Source: Erodium maritimum (taxonomy: Eukaryota > Streptophyta > Magnoliopsida > Geraniales > Geraniaceae). From it: a DNA stretch of 64,000 bases. Location: assembly GCA_963921825.1 (NCBI GenBank), contig OY997593.1, positions 46,205,111 to 46,269,110 of the forward strand, in the 5' to 3' direction. The notes under the pieces were generated by a model. The model was not told the origin of the DNA, made no database searches, and saw nothing but the letters and a program-made list of their open reading frames with translations. Below are positions 10,261-20,240 of the stretch, in pieces. The position numbers were made by a program, and so were the translations under genes. The first letter of the stretch is position 1. Each line of letters starts with the position of its first letter.

Positions 10261-11840
10261 TGTTGGAACTTGATGTCGTGGACAAGAAAACAAGAATTTG
10301 CAGCGGAAATTAACCACGAATCAAGCAAAATAAACTCTACCAAATATGAAGAACAAAGCTGAAAATTTAGCAAGGTAACAAGAACATCACCTTGTAGTTT
10401 TGATGGTGAAGATGGAAGAATAACACCAACTATGCTTCGGCTTGAGTCCTTTGGATGCCTACGTATCCGAGATGGAATCAAAGCCAACGTAGTTCTTGAG
10501 TATGATGACTCAAGAACATGAAAAACAACCTATGGAGCTTGGAGGGGGTTTCGGCCAAGGGTAGAAGAAGAAGAAGAAGAAGAAGAAGAAGAAGAAGAAG
10601 AAGAAGAGCTCTCTAATTCTATACAATTGCATGTTGTTATCTCCAACCTATCTTGCATGCTTAGTTAAGTGGAAACACTTAGCTCTCTACTTGAGACAAG
10701 TGTCCATGCCAAGATGCAAGGTGGAACTAATAAACAACCTAGTTTATTAGTTTAGTGGAAATTGGGTCCCACCCAATTTTGGTCAACAAGACTAATAGTC
10801 ATCTAATGACTTGAGTCCTTGTTGGGCCTAGCCTATATGGGCCTCTCCAAGAGAGCCCATGCCGAGCCCAATATGCTAGCCGGTCCACTATGGCGATCCC
10901 CGCCACAAATCCTTCCAACTCAGGTTCGTCATGTTCTTATCGAGTATCAATCTGTCGGCGTGACCCTTAGGTCTATGCATGTCGGTAAGATCAACGTAAA
11001 ATCTCATTTTACTTGATCTTACCAAAGTGGCGACTGACGAGACTCAGTATTGCCCGACCCTGCATAACGAATCGCGCCCTGTCGATTCTGACCTTTCAGC
11101 CATCCTTGTCATTATCCCTTTATCACCGATATCCGGATTGAGATAAGGCATAGAGCCGTCATCCTTATTATCCTCAATCCATGTTCCTTGATATGTGAGA
11201 TGACTGACCTTATGATACCCAGTATCATGTGCATGGCCATGCTTTCCTGTCAGTCACTCTCGATCAAGCGGCCGTGAACCAGATATCTTTCCCATACCGT
11301 AGTATGAGGGATAAATCCCTTAGCCGTCTATCATGTCACTCATGCAGTCATTCCCCAAGCCAATCCTGGCCGTTATGGAAGCCCAGTCACGGTGCAACGT
11401 TGGGCTTTCAGGTCAAACTTGGTTGTTTACTACATAGAAATCATATAGACTCCTCGGTCTAAGGATACCTGACAAGCTACAACTCTGAACATGTTCATGA
11501 CTTAATCTATGGAACATATTCAGGTCGGGTCGTCCAACATCATGTCCCACATGATGTTTATGATCAGACTCCGGAACCCTTTCCTATGGCTAATAGAACG
11601 TAAGCCATCAAGAGTCATATCTCATACTAGTCGCTTCCAGCGAAGACTATTGACTAGGGACCTCATCGAGTGTGATCCATCCTGATCTATGGTTCTATTT
11701 GCATGGTGGGCATAGATCGGAAACACACACGACATATTACTCCAACACTTAAGTAATATAAGAACCGCTTTATTTATATTGCCAACGATGATAATTACAA
11801 TTGGAAATTTATGATCGGACTATGGGCACCGAGGCTAACA
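10261..11840 (-). repeat. COPIA-1 5' LTR (right on plus strand)
   Basis: This 1580-bp LTR pairs with 2995-4565. Its end GAGGCTAACA is followed directly by the target duplication TAGTT at 11841-11845. It should contain the element promoter, but I did not assign a TATA box. It carries the longer (GAA)14 tract. Confidence 0.95.
10564..10608. repeat. (GAA)n microsatellite in COPIA-1 right LTR
   Basis: Fourteen GAA units, three more than in the sister LTR. Because both LTRs were identical at insertion, the tract has changed length since then. Confidence 0.95.
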
Positions 11841-11845
11841 TAGTT

Positions 11846-12030
11846 TTACTTTTATTACGTAGCATCTGTGGCACCTCATTCAATACCGTCAATGACGATT
11901 ATAGTACGAAAAGAACTGTGACACCATTGTGTCTTATGTTTGTTCTTCGTGGTCAGGGATTTATTCCTGATGCACTCAGATGTACGGAAATTTAAATTAA
12001 TAAATTGCACATTTCGCTAAAAAAAACCAC
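11846..12030 (+). other. LINE-A 3' tail
   Basis: This is the part of LINE-A beyond COPIA-1. It ends in GCACATTTCGCT plus a run of eight A. The corresponding LINE-C end reads ATACCTTTCGCTC plus A-run, preceded in both by an AT-rich TTTAAAT-type stretch. No coding sequence is seen. Confidence 0.6.
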
Positions 12031-12156
12031 TAAATACTATATTAAATTGGAAAAATAGATAAAATAAATAAGTAAATTATCTAAAATGAAAATTAAACTT
12101 GAAATTATAATTATTCAAAAAAAAGAAATTTAAAAAAAAAACAAATAATCATTCAC

Positions 12157-12245
12157 GATTCGAGTGTAAATCAATTTTAGTATAGTCTCGATTCGAAGTG
12201 TAAATCAATTTTGGTACAGTCTCGATTTGAAGTGTAAATCAATAT
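12157..12245. repeat. 33-bp tandem repeat, about 2.7 copies
   Basis: The phrase GTGTAAATCAATTTT recurs three times at a spacing of 33-34 bases, each copy preceded by a CTCGATT-type start. It lies in a gene-free AT-rich stretch (12040-12355). Confidence 0.8.
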
Positions 12246-12355
12246 ATTTTTGTGATCAAAGACATTGAATAAATTATTTAGAACAATACGAACCTAATGA
12301 CCATAAATTTATAAATTTTGGACACCATTTACACAAAACCAGATTAAAAATAATT

Positions 12356-12928
12356 GTATTATTTTGATCTTTTTATATTAAATTTAATTTAAAAATATAA
12401 AAAAAACTGTTGCTGTCATGCCACGGGGCAAGTGTGGATTGGGCGCTAGCGACTCACGCGTACCGCGGACCACGATGCAAGATTATGGGTCATGCAGTGC
12501 ACCACGCACCACGAACTGTATTGATATGGTTCGTGGTTCGCGAACAATACACACCACATCGTATATGGTGTGCACCACACACCACACCAGTGCGATGCGT
12601 GTGTATCAACCGCACGATATGCATGTTCTAAGTGTATTATTTTGATCTTTTTTATATTAAATTAAATTTAAAAATATAAAAAAACCGTTGCTGTCATGCG
12701 ACCGGGCAAGTGTGGATTGGGCGCTAGCGACTCACGTGTACCGCGCACCACGATGCAAGATTATGGGTCATGCACCGCACAATGCACCACGAACTATATT
12801 GATATGGTTCGTGGTTCGCGAACAATACACACCACATCGTATATGGTGCGCACCACACACCACACCAGTGCGATGCGTGCACCGCGATGCATGTGTATCA
12901 ACCGCACGATGTGCATGTTCTAAGTGTA
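12356..12928. repeat. 278-bp direct tandem duplication, palindrome-rich
   Basis: Copy 1 is 12356-12633 and copy 2 is 12634 to about 12928. Each has an AT-rich first third and a GC-rich remainder crowded with CACCAC and GTGGT phrases. Inside each copy the 9-base arms ACCACGAAC and GTTCGTGGT, and a nested GTATTG/CAATAC pair, can fold into hairpins. Copy 2 has a small extra GCACCGCGATGC-type insertion. No protein or RNA family was recognised. The short open frames across it are mirrored between copies and look like shadows. Confidence 0.85.
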
Positions 12929-13063
12929 TATCACTCTCATTTCCTCCCCTTCCCATAAAAACAGTTATGACAAGAAAGAGGGTTAAAAATGTTTGTGGAT
13001 AATTTTAAGAAATGATCAATACATTAGCTTATATTATCAGTTAAGAAGCTATATGAAAAAAAC
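12929..13063. other. Unassigned spacer
   Basis: AT-rich DNA between the tandem duplication and LINE-D; no feature was recognised. Confidence 0.4.
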
Positions 13064-13518
13064 GAAATATTTATAAGCTTAAAACCTTACGAACATGATT
13101 TAGAAAAGTGCGCTCACTCTCTCTAAAAAAAAGCACCCAACCCTCTGTCAAACCCTAGCCGCCAGCCCCCTCTCTCTTCGTCACCACCGGCTCCGTCCAT
13201 GGCTCCGGCCATGGTGGTTGCCATTGGTGACCTCCTCCTCACCCTTACCTTCTCCTCTTTCTTCCCCCTCTACTAGACCTCGATGTGTTTCAGAATATTG
13301 AATCGCCTTGTCTCTTCGGTGGAGGCTCCTTAGTCGTGAGATCGCTGTCTCCAAGCTCGTGAGATGGTGAACTGATGTGCGCCAGTAATTTCCTGCCCGG
13401 CCCCCTCGTTTCGGGCGTTTCATATCTGTACTCCCTTCCAGATCTGCTCGAGTGGTGGTCGTCGGAGCCCTCTACTTCTGTGGGGTCAGCTCGCCAGATC
13501 TCCCGAAAACCTGGTGCC

Positions 13519-13627
13519 CGTGTTCGCCGGAGTTGAAGCTCGAGTTCGTCGGAGTCCAGGCTCGTGTTCGCTTGAGTAGAGGCTCGTGTTCGCTGGATTC
13601 GAGGCCCGTGTTCTCTGGAGTCGAGGT
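13519..13627. repeat. 22-bp minisatellite, 5 copies
   Basis: Five imperfect units of the type CGTGTTCGCTGGAGTCGAGG follow each other at 22-bp spacing inside the 5' part of LINE-D. The period is not a multiple of three, so it would shift frame between copies. Confidence 0.85.
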
Positions 13628-14289
13628 AAGGCTTGCCGGATTGTGTTGCTGCTCGTGGGGCCTTGCCCTACCGGATTTCCTCAACAGCTCGGGTGGTCAA
13701 AGTCCATGGGGCTTTTGCTGTGCGTGCTGCTGTTGGTGCCTAACAGTGGGGTCTGCCTCATGTCCGGTAGAAATACTGGATCCTCACCTTTAGGCGTTTC
13801 TTGGGGTTGGCCAGATTCGTTTAGAGGATCGGGTGTGAGTGCAAGCCTTGTTGGTCGGCATTTGTGAGGCACTCTCTTTTCCCTAACCTTGGCTGGTTAG
13901 GCTTCTCCTACTCGTACATGCACCCCTTTGTCTTTGTGCTTCACTTCTTCTCGATCCGGTTGTGGGTCGAGCTCGTCGGTTAAAGGTGCTTACCGCCGAC
14001 GAATTTCTTGGGCGTTTTTTGTCCCTTCAGAATCCATCTACTAGGGTTTGTACGATAATCCGGGTCTGTCTCAATCGTTAGCGGTGCTGGCCACATGTTT
14101 TATACCAGTTGTCTTTTCTCTTTTGAGGATTGACATCTCTATTGAGATGGGAGTTGGTCTGTGCATTCAAGGTTAGGGTTTGGATTGCATCTGGTTGGGC
14201 TCGACAGTTGGAACTACTCCCCAAACTGCTTCATGGTGTTCAGATTTGGGTCCTCAAGACCCGCTATTTTTCAAATTAGATCTGATGGT

Positions 14290-16020
14290 GGTCATATTTG
14301 GATTTTGGGATGACCAGATGTTGTCGGCATGTGGGAAGGAGGTGATGATTCGATCCGTGCTCCAGGCAATGCCGATCTACGCAATGAGTGTGTCCTTGTT
14401 GCCCCGGGACTCAATAAAAAATACACGTTGCGTTAGCAAGCTATTGGTGGACGGGCACTCCCCGAAGAACCAAACCGATTATCTGACAGGACTGGAAAAA
14501 ACTGTGCAAACCAAAAGAGGACGGAGGAATGGGTTTTCGGGACATGAGAGACATGAATATAGCCAGGCTGGGTAATATGGGGTGAAAATACCTTACTCAG
14601 CCGGACAGTCTGGTGGCCTGGGTTTTTAAAGATCGATATTATCCCAAAGTGGATTTCTTCAATGCAGGCGTCTGAAATAATCCAAGCTAGATTTGGACGG
14701 GGTCCAGGCTACTCAGGCTTTTCTCCAATAGGGTCTGCTTCGTAGCATCGGGGATGGCCGATCAACATTGGTCGAAGGTACCCCTTGGCTATTGGGGAAC
14801 AACCCGATCATCCCCTTACACACTTCCATTACCCCACATATGATGGTATCAGACCTGACTACGACACAAGGCGCATCTTGGGACATACCAAAACTAGGCC
14901 AAAATTTCCCTCCCGGAACAATGGAGGATATCATACAAGTCCCGGCACCAATGCCCCCCCCCCCAAGACAAATGGTCCTGGAAATATAATATTCGGGGAG
15001 TATACTCAGTTAAAGAAGGTTATAGAGCTCTCTCCCGAGACAACGACTGTTGGTATCTATCGCGGGAGTCATGGTATGGACGGGCATATGGGACCGGGAT
15101 ATTCAGCCCCGCACAAAAAATTTCCTCTAGCAAGCGTTATCAGGTAACCTTCAGGTAACAATAAACCTACGCACCAAGTTTGTCTTGATATCGAGTATTT
15201 GCCCAGTCTGTCAGTCTGAATAAGAGACCACGTCCCATCTACTTCTCCACTGCCCATTTGCCCAGGCCGCCTAGGATTTATCGGGTACACAGATTCCTAT
15301 AACTCCTCACAGTACTTTACTTGACTGGCTACCTTTGGTGGTGGATCAGCCAGATATGGTGGCAAAAAGTAGGGTGGCAATGACCCTGTGAGAAATCTAG
15401 AACGCACGAAATGGGATGGTATGGGACAATGTCTCATCAATTCCTCAGAGTATAATAGCTACAATCCTCAGCAACCAATCCAGTTGGATCGAAGCACATA
15501 GTGGACGGGCAAAGACGCCGACTGTGAACCGCTGCAAGCAGATAGGGTGGAGCCCACCCCTCCAGACTTGGTCAACCATTAATCTAGATGGGGCCATCTT
15601 CGTCGACTCAGGACAATTTGGTTGGGGGTGGATCTGCAGGACGGATACAAGAGGAATTCTGGATGGAAGGAGCGGTACGGGCTTAGGTAGGCTAGGGTCT
15701 GAATTCGCCGAAGCTATGACAATTTGGCAGGCCTTACAATGGATCCAGGAAAAGTCTCTCCCCAAAGTCCTCATCTGAAGTGATGCTCAATACTTGGTGC
15801 ACCTGATGTAGGAGACCCACCAGGTCTTTTCTCCACTGGGCCGGTTAGTTGACGATTGTCGATCCCTTCTCACTACTCTCGAGGATGTCAAACTAGAGTA
15901 TATCTCTAGATCAGCGAACGGGGGAACCCATTGGTTAGCTCGGGAAACCCGTTCTGTGTTTATCCAGTCGTGGTCCGGTTTTACTATCCCGGATGCACTA
16001 TTATGTATTCTCTCAACTTT
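14290..16020 (+). pseudogene. LINE-D ORF2 remnant: RT tail, zf-RVT region, RNase H
   Basis: The frame near 14310-14400 reads SACGKEVMIRSVLQAMPIYA, the conserved segment just after the RT domain in plant L1 ORF2. Frames at 14540-14810 give DMRDMNIARLG and then the IGDGRSTLVEGTPWLLGN motif that precedes the zinc-binding region. From about 15570 an RVT_3-type RNase H follows: NLDGAIFVDSG with the first catalytic Asp, SEFAEAMTIWQALQW with the Glu, and SDAQYL with the next Asp. An in-frame TGA sits just before SDAQYL (15776-15778). A C-terminal RSANGGTHWLAR motif near 15914 fits the end of that domain. Several stops and frame changes make it non-functional. Confidence 0.85.
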
Positions 16021-16143
16021 CAAATAATAATCTACATCTTAAGGTTTAAAAAAATAACTATAGAAAAAAATCATCCTATTATAAAACATATTTTTATCAA
16101 TTTTTCCATTATAAATTAACTAATATTTACATAACGAGAAACT

Positions 16144-16156
16144 AAGTTATGAAACT
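16144..16156. repeat. Target duplication of LINE-B, left copy
   Basis: AAGTTATGAAACT here is repeated exactly at 17583-17595, right after the A-run of LINE-B. A 13-bp duplication starting with AA is typical of L1-type target-primed insertion. Confidence 0.85.
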
Positions 16157-17582
16157 ATTCTCTTTCCATTCTTATGTTTCAAAAACAAAACTTTAACCTA
16201 ACAAATATTTTAAAAAAGCTCTCCGCTACCTCCAAGTGAGGTTCTCTCTACCCTGCTTAGGGTTTACTGTAGCAGCAGCCGCCGCCGTCGCCGACCACCG
16301 TCCCACCGCCAGCCACCGTCTGCCCTTCATCGTCTGCAGTCCCTTCTTCCTCGTCGCTCATCCCTCCGCACCAGCACCATGGTTTTACCCATCCCACGCC
16401 GCCATCACGATGGCCCTCCCCCTATGGCACCATGGTCGCCGGCCATTCCCCTCCCCCATCCTAACCCCGCCACAACCGGCCACCTTCGTCCCTTCATGAT
16501 CGACCACTCCAACCCCACATTGATCCTGCATAACCAGGGGTGGTCCATGCATGGTGTGATCCACGATCCGACGTGGTTGCACCCGTCTCCCTGGAGCCGA
16601 CCTATGCCGGAGCCCGCCCGACCTCTCGCCGCCAGTCACTGCAATCGTCACCCCCTACCGGACTGGGACCAAGGAATCCGGCGACAGGAGTCCTTGTATC
16701 AGGGCCTGGCCCCCGTCCCCTCTCTGGCGCACACTGCGATCCCGGCCTACCAATGGGATTCAGTGCATTGCTTCTCCTGGTCATCGGTTTACCAGCCAGG
16801 GTATGCTAACTCGGGGATCGGGCTACACCCTCGACTGGCTCCTCACTCCACGAGGCACACAAACCCTAAGAGGTTCGCGAACAGTAGGAGACATGCAATC
16901 AATGGTAAGCGGAATACTACCGTTAGGGTTTTGGTCTTGACTCCAACGATAGCCAAACGCCATGGAAAGGAAGTCCCAAGCCCAAAATCGCATCTGAAGA
17001 CCGGGGCAAAGTGGAAGATACCTAATCCGAAATTGGGAGACCTGAAGGACTTTACCTTGGCCCGCTGGGGGATCCTACGATTCACCACTGCCGTTGGACC
17101 AAGACCCAGGGTGATTAAGACGGGTCATAAGCCGGAGTCCAAGACGCTGCCAACCAACACCGAGCAAGTGCAGGAACGGGAAGTCAGCCGGGGGGACTAC
17201 AATTCCCCGGGGGATGAATGATCCCCCAAGGCGGGGGTGGGAAGGACCGTCAGGGGCCTATACCCACAGACCTGGGACGTCTAAAGCGGGGAAGTCTCGG
17301 GGAATCCGCAATCAAGGCTATCTTTCATTTCAGTTTATTTGGTTTAGGGCGAATAATGTTTTGGCTAGATAGTTTCTGTTCTGTTATTTCCTTACTTTTC
17401 AAAACATTGGATCGAGGAACTCTTGAGTTCGGATCTACGAAACAAAGCAGACTATATGTATGGAACCATGTGCGCCCGATGGGCCATGGCCGATCGGGAC
17501 AAAAGCTGGTGTCCGGGACTGTTAGGTCCCTCCTTGTAACCATGATGAGATCGTAATACAACTTCTTTCCCGTTTAAAAAAA
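16157..17582 (+). mobile_element. LINE-B: ORF2-less non-LTR insertion
   Basis: A 1426-bp insertion ending in an A-run (17574-17582) and bounded by a perfect 13-bp target duplication. It has a GC-rich leader, one open frame of 280 codons and a 3' untranslated part of about 360 bp. It has no endonuclease or RT, so it was copied by proteins from another element. Its size and make-up match LINE-A and LINE-C in kind, but I see no clear sequence similarity to them. It is therefore a separate ORF1-only derivative, or a captured transcript. Confidence 0.75.
16379..17221 (+). CDS. LINE-B ORF, ORF1-like, function unrecognised
   Basis: An uninterrupted frame of 280 codons. The first 100 residues are rich in Pro and His. 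The C-terminal third is basic (KRNTTVRVLVLTPTIAKRHG, then a KTGAKWK stretch), as expected of an RNA-binding ORF1 tail, and it ends in an acidic SPGDE. No DUF4283 and no zinc knuckle were found. It remains open while similar elements nearby are broken, so the insertion may be fairly recent, or the frame may be open by chance in GC-rich DNA. Calling it ORF1 rests on its position in a non-LTR insertion, not on a recognised domain. Confidence 0.45.
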   Translation: MVLPIPRRHHDGPPPMAPWSPAIPLPHPNPATTGHLRPFMIDHSNPTLILHNQGWSMHGVIHDPTWLHPSPWSRPMPEPARPLAASHCNRHPLPDWDQGIRRQESLYQGLAPVPSLAHTAIPAYQWDSVHCFSWSSVYQPGYANSGIGLHPRLAPHSTRHTNPKRFANSRRHAINGKRNTTVRVLVLTPTIAKRHGKEVPSPKSHLKTGAKWKIPNPKLGDLKDFTLARWGILRFTTAVGPRPRVIKTGHKPESKTLPTNTEQVQEREVSRGDYNSPGDE

Positions 17583-17595
17583 AAGTTATGAAACT

Positions 17596-18628
17596 CTATC
17601 AAGAATTTAAGGTTACAATATCCAAATAAATAAAATTATATTGCCAATAAATAAAATTATATTGCCAATTAAATAGTCTCTACTCCAACTAATAAATAGG
17701 CTTATAATTACTAGGTTTAAAATATAAACAATAATAATTAGGAAGCTTTTACTCTTACTTTTTTCTAAATTGCCTGTTTATGTGCGATGATACTTGTGTG
17801 GGACAAATGACAGAGAGCTTTGTTAGGGTTTTTGTGTCGCCTCCTCGTGAACCACCTCAGTTTAGTCGGTCACGGTCTTCTCGACGTCGTTTTGGTTCAT
17901 CTACTCTACTTTCATGGTGTTCTTCTCAACCTTCCAATTCCTCTCGAATCAGGTTGGGGAGGAATTTATCTCTGGACGGTGATCTCCCTCATCAAAATTC
18001 CTCGGAAATTCCTCGACTTTAAGCGACTTCACCCCATCCGCCTCTACAATCTCCGTCGTCTTTTGATCGACCCACTTCGTCTCTAAAGCTGTTGCCTCCT
18101 CTGAACCCGCCGTCGCCGCGTCCATCTCCCTGGCCTCAACCACCACACCTTCCTCGACCCCTCTTTCGATTCTGGATCTGACTAATCTAGTGGGTCGTTT
18201 TTATTTTATCAGATTTTTTTTTGAAGGATCAAAAATTAGCGAGCAGAGATTCAGGGACTTTTCATAGGAGGGAACCTTGTTACATGTATATCCTCCCAAT
18301 ACAACTGATGCAGTTCAAATTTGATCGTTTTGCCCCCATATGCAGCGTTTAAGCACTACCTTCAACAAGGATTTTATTTCCGTCTTCCAACCCACCCCCA
18401 CCTTTTCTTCTTGCCTATATGATGAGTCGAATACCGTTTTCAACGGTTATTTTGTAAAAAGAATTGCAAACAAAACTGCCCACTAGCTTGTAAAAGACGC
18501 GTGTTTAGTGTCTGTTCTACAGTGACATGATTTTTCTTTGACATACTCTAATATATTATTAAATTTCTAATAATTAATAAAAATACACCTTTTAGTAAAA
18601 AAAAAGCTTTACTCTTTAAATAGACACA
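17596..18628. other. Spacer between LINE-B and LINE-C
   Basis: Mostly AT-rich. A 21-22-bp unit, AATAAATAAAATTATATTGCC, is duplicated in tandem at 17624-17666. Around 17780-18170 a more GC-rich patch gives an 80-codon Ser/Arg-rich frame (17780-18022) of no recognised family. It might be the start of another broken LINE or an exon fragment, but nothing decides this. Confidence 0.35.
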
Positions 18629-18736
18629 AAAATGGAGTAAAGGAAAAGACCGGTACTATTTAGTTTAAACAAAATCACGTGTAAAAGTCTCTCTCGTTTT
18701 GAGAGCCTATCCTATCCTTAACTTGCTCTTGCTGCT

Positions 18737-20240
18737 ATGGAGCTTCCTCCTACCGCCGCCGCTGCTGCGCCACTTGGGCTTGTCGGCTTTGTCGTTCCCG
18801 TGTTCGCCTGTCTCATTAGTGTAGGGTTCACATACGGATGGGAGTGGTTGGCTCTTCCCCAGTCCTCGGCGTCTCTTCCCCTTCCTGTCCCTCTTGTGGC
18901 TTCATCAACTTCCAGTCCGATCGCCATGCACCCTCATACCTTCCCGTCGATGTCTCCTAGCCTCTCTGTTCCGCGTGGTTTGAAGATCCCACCACCACTC
19001 TCTCCTCCCCTCCCCCATGTCTCGGCCCCGCCTTCTCTTTCGTCATTCTCTGCGGACTCGGCTTTGGATTCTATGGGATCGACGATGTGTATCCTCCCCA
19101 AGAAATCCTACCTACGCCGCTTGTGTTGCCCTGTCCGGTCATCCCACTATCTCTTCCGCCAATGGAAGGTGCTGCGCTGCCCCCACCAGCACGGTCTCCC
19201 CTGCCTGGCGTCCCTCCACCACGCCCATCGAGTGAAGTTGTTCGGCCTTTCAGGGTTCGACAAAAGCGTCAACCAAGAGGTACGGAACCTCCACTCTCTC
19301 CACTCTCTTTTCCTGTGTCGTCTTCAATGGCGGTGTTTGCTCATTAGCCCGGTCTCGCCTCGGCGTCACCGGCTCGCCAACCACCAAAGCGAGGACGCCC
19401 TCCTACATGTCTGATCACGACGGTGTCGCCTCTGTGACCGGTCCTGTCAGACCCCTGGGGTTCGGATGGATCGGGGTCCACTTCCGGCGGCTCTTCGTGG
19501 TTAAAGGCGGGAGGATTGTCACTTTCCTTACACCTTGGGGAGAACGTTCTCTCACCTCAAGTGCCCTTACCTAATGCAGTGAGGATTCCTTACATCCCTT
19601 CCCTTCCTGTGATCCCAGCGTATCTGCTCCGGCGTGATGGGGTGGATCCTCACCCACCAGAGGGAACCCTAATCCCTAATTATGCGCCGCCGCTACCGCC
19701 GCCACCCACCAATCAACCGGCCGTGAAGCCGAGACGAGGGCGGCCCTTGCGATGTCCCCTAGTTATGATCTTCCCACACAACGTCCTCCTCGGCCTTCCC
19801 CCTCCAAACCCTGCTCTGTCGACCCAACCATTTTGCCAAGTCCTTGCTATGTCCCCTCCTCCCCCGGGCGGCGCGGTTTCTAGGGTTTGCCAAGACCTTG
19901 CTCTGGCCCCTCCTCCCCCGCGCGGCACGGTTTCTAGGGTTTGCCAAGACCTTGCTCTGGCCCCTCCTTCCCTAGGCGGTGCAGTTCCTAGGGTTCCGGC
20001 TCCCGCCATTCTGATCCGATACTAGGTAGGGTTCTACCTCAGCCCCCTGACTCGCCGTTGACAGAGGTTTTGCCACATCGTTCTAGCCCTCTAGATGTAG
20101 GAGCTCGCGAGGATTTGGGAGCGAAGGAGGCGGGTGCTGCTGTCGCTAGTGTAGGCCAAGGCACTCTGAAAGTGTCTGCAGCTGGGATCCCTCAAGAGGA
20201 TCTGTTAAGGGTGGCGAAGCAGCCCTGCCAGGAGGAATGA
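18737..20240 (+). pseudogene. LINE-C ORF1, broken
   Basis: ORF1 is spread over several frames: 18737-19414 (225 codons, Pro/Ser-rich), 19516-20025 (169 codons, including KPRRGRPLRC near 19726 and a triplicated Pro-rich unit), and 20058-20240 (ending PQEDLLRVAKQPCQEE). No DUF4283 domain is visible, unlike LINE-A. The ATG of the next, aborted frame sits just after the stop (20237), where an ORF2 start is expected. At least two frame changes separate the parts. Confidence 0.6.
19835..19996. repeat. 54-bp tandem triplication inside LINE-C ORF1
   Basis: Three 54-bp units starting GCCAAG and ending CTAGGGTT lie head to tail. The period equals 18 codons, so the frame is preserved, giving three copies of a CQDLALAPPPP-type peptide. 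This suggests expansion while the frame was still translated, or chance. Confidence 0.9.

Larger units (their letters stand above)
2995..11840 (-). mobile_element. COPIA-1: nearly whole Ty1/copia retrotransposon
   Basis: An 8846-bp LTR retrotransposon on the minus strand, inserted in LINE-A. Both LTRs begin TGTT and end AACA on the plus strand, and the element is flanked by the 5-bp duplication TAGTT at 2990-2994 and 11841-11845. Read on the minus strand the order is LTR, initiator Met-tRNA primer site, a leader of about 1.65 kb, Gag, protease, integrase, reverse transcriptase, RNase H, polypurine tract, LTR. Integrase before RT defines Ty1/copia. The LTRs differ by about 23 substitutions by eye (about 1.5%), plus a GAA-repeat length change that explains the whole 9-bp length difference. 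At a commonly used grass LTR rate this is roughly half a million years. The coding part looks nearly whole, with about one apparent break. Confidence 0.95.
830..12030 (+). mobile_element. LINE-A: ORF1-only non-LTR element split by COPIA-1
   Basis: This is a non-LTR retrotransposon copy of about 2.35 kb, seen as 830-2994 plus 11846-12030, with COPIA-1 inserted between. A 9-bp repeat TAAATACTA occurs at 821-829, just before the 5' end, and at 12031-12039, just after the A-run. It carries an L1-type ORF1 (Pro-rich N-part, DUF4283-like domain, zinc knuckle) but no endonuclease or reverse transcriptase. ORF1 ends in a PQED...EE stop motif at about 2803-2850 that LINE-C also has. The 3' tail ends TTTCGCT plus A-run, again like LINE-C (TTTCGCTC plus A-run). 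It cannot move by itself and would need an L1-type machinery in trans. The exact 5' start depends on the short target duplication. Confidence 0.7.
13064..16055 (+). mobile_element. LINE-D: internally deleted L1-type LINE with RNase H
   Basis: The 5' part (from about 13115) looks like a plant LINE leader and start of ORF1 (AAACCCTAGCCGCC-type sequence, Pro/Ser-rich frames). The 3' part from about 14290 is the C-terminal portion of ORF2. Endonuclease and most of the RT are missing, so it is internally deleted or a join of two fragments. A short A-run ends it near 16054. A degenerate candidate target duplication (AGCTATATGAAAAAAA at about 13047 versus AACTATAGAAAAAAA at about 16056) is suggestive only. 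The 3' half is certain from protein similarity. The link to the 5' half is inference. Confidence 0.55.

Noticed and set aside
3544-11462. Identical short frames (65 and 77 codons) occurring twice
   Set aside because: They lie in the two COPIA-1 LTRs and are shadows of the repeat.
13141-14175. A host gene 5' exon with leader
   Set aside because: The leader style fits either a gene or a LINE 5' region. The frames are broken and the LINE ORF2 remnant follows, so it is grouped with LINE-D at modest confidence.
15416-15778. An independent host RNase H gene
   Set aside because: It continues the LINE-D ORF2 order (RT tail, zinc-binding region, RNase H) and is broken; it is the LINE's own RVT_3-type domain.
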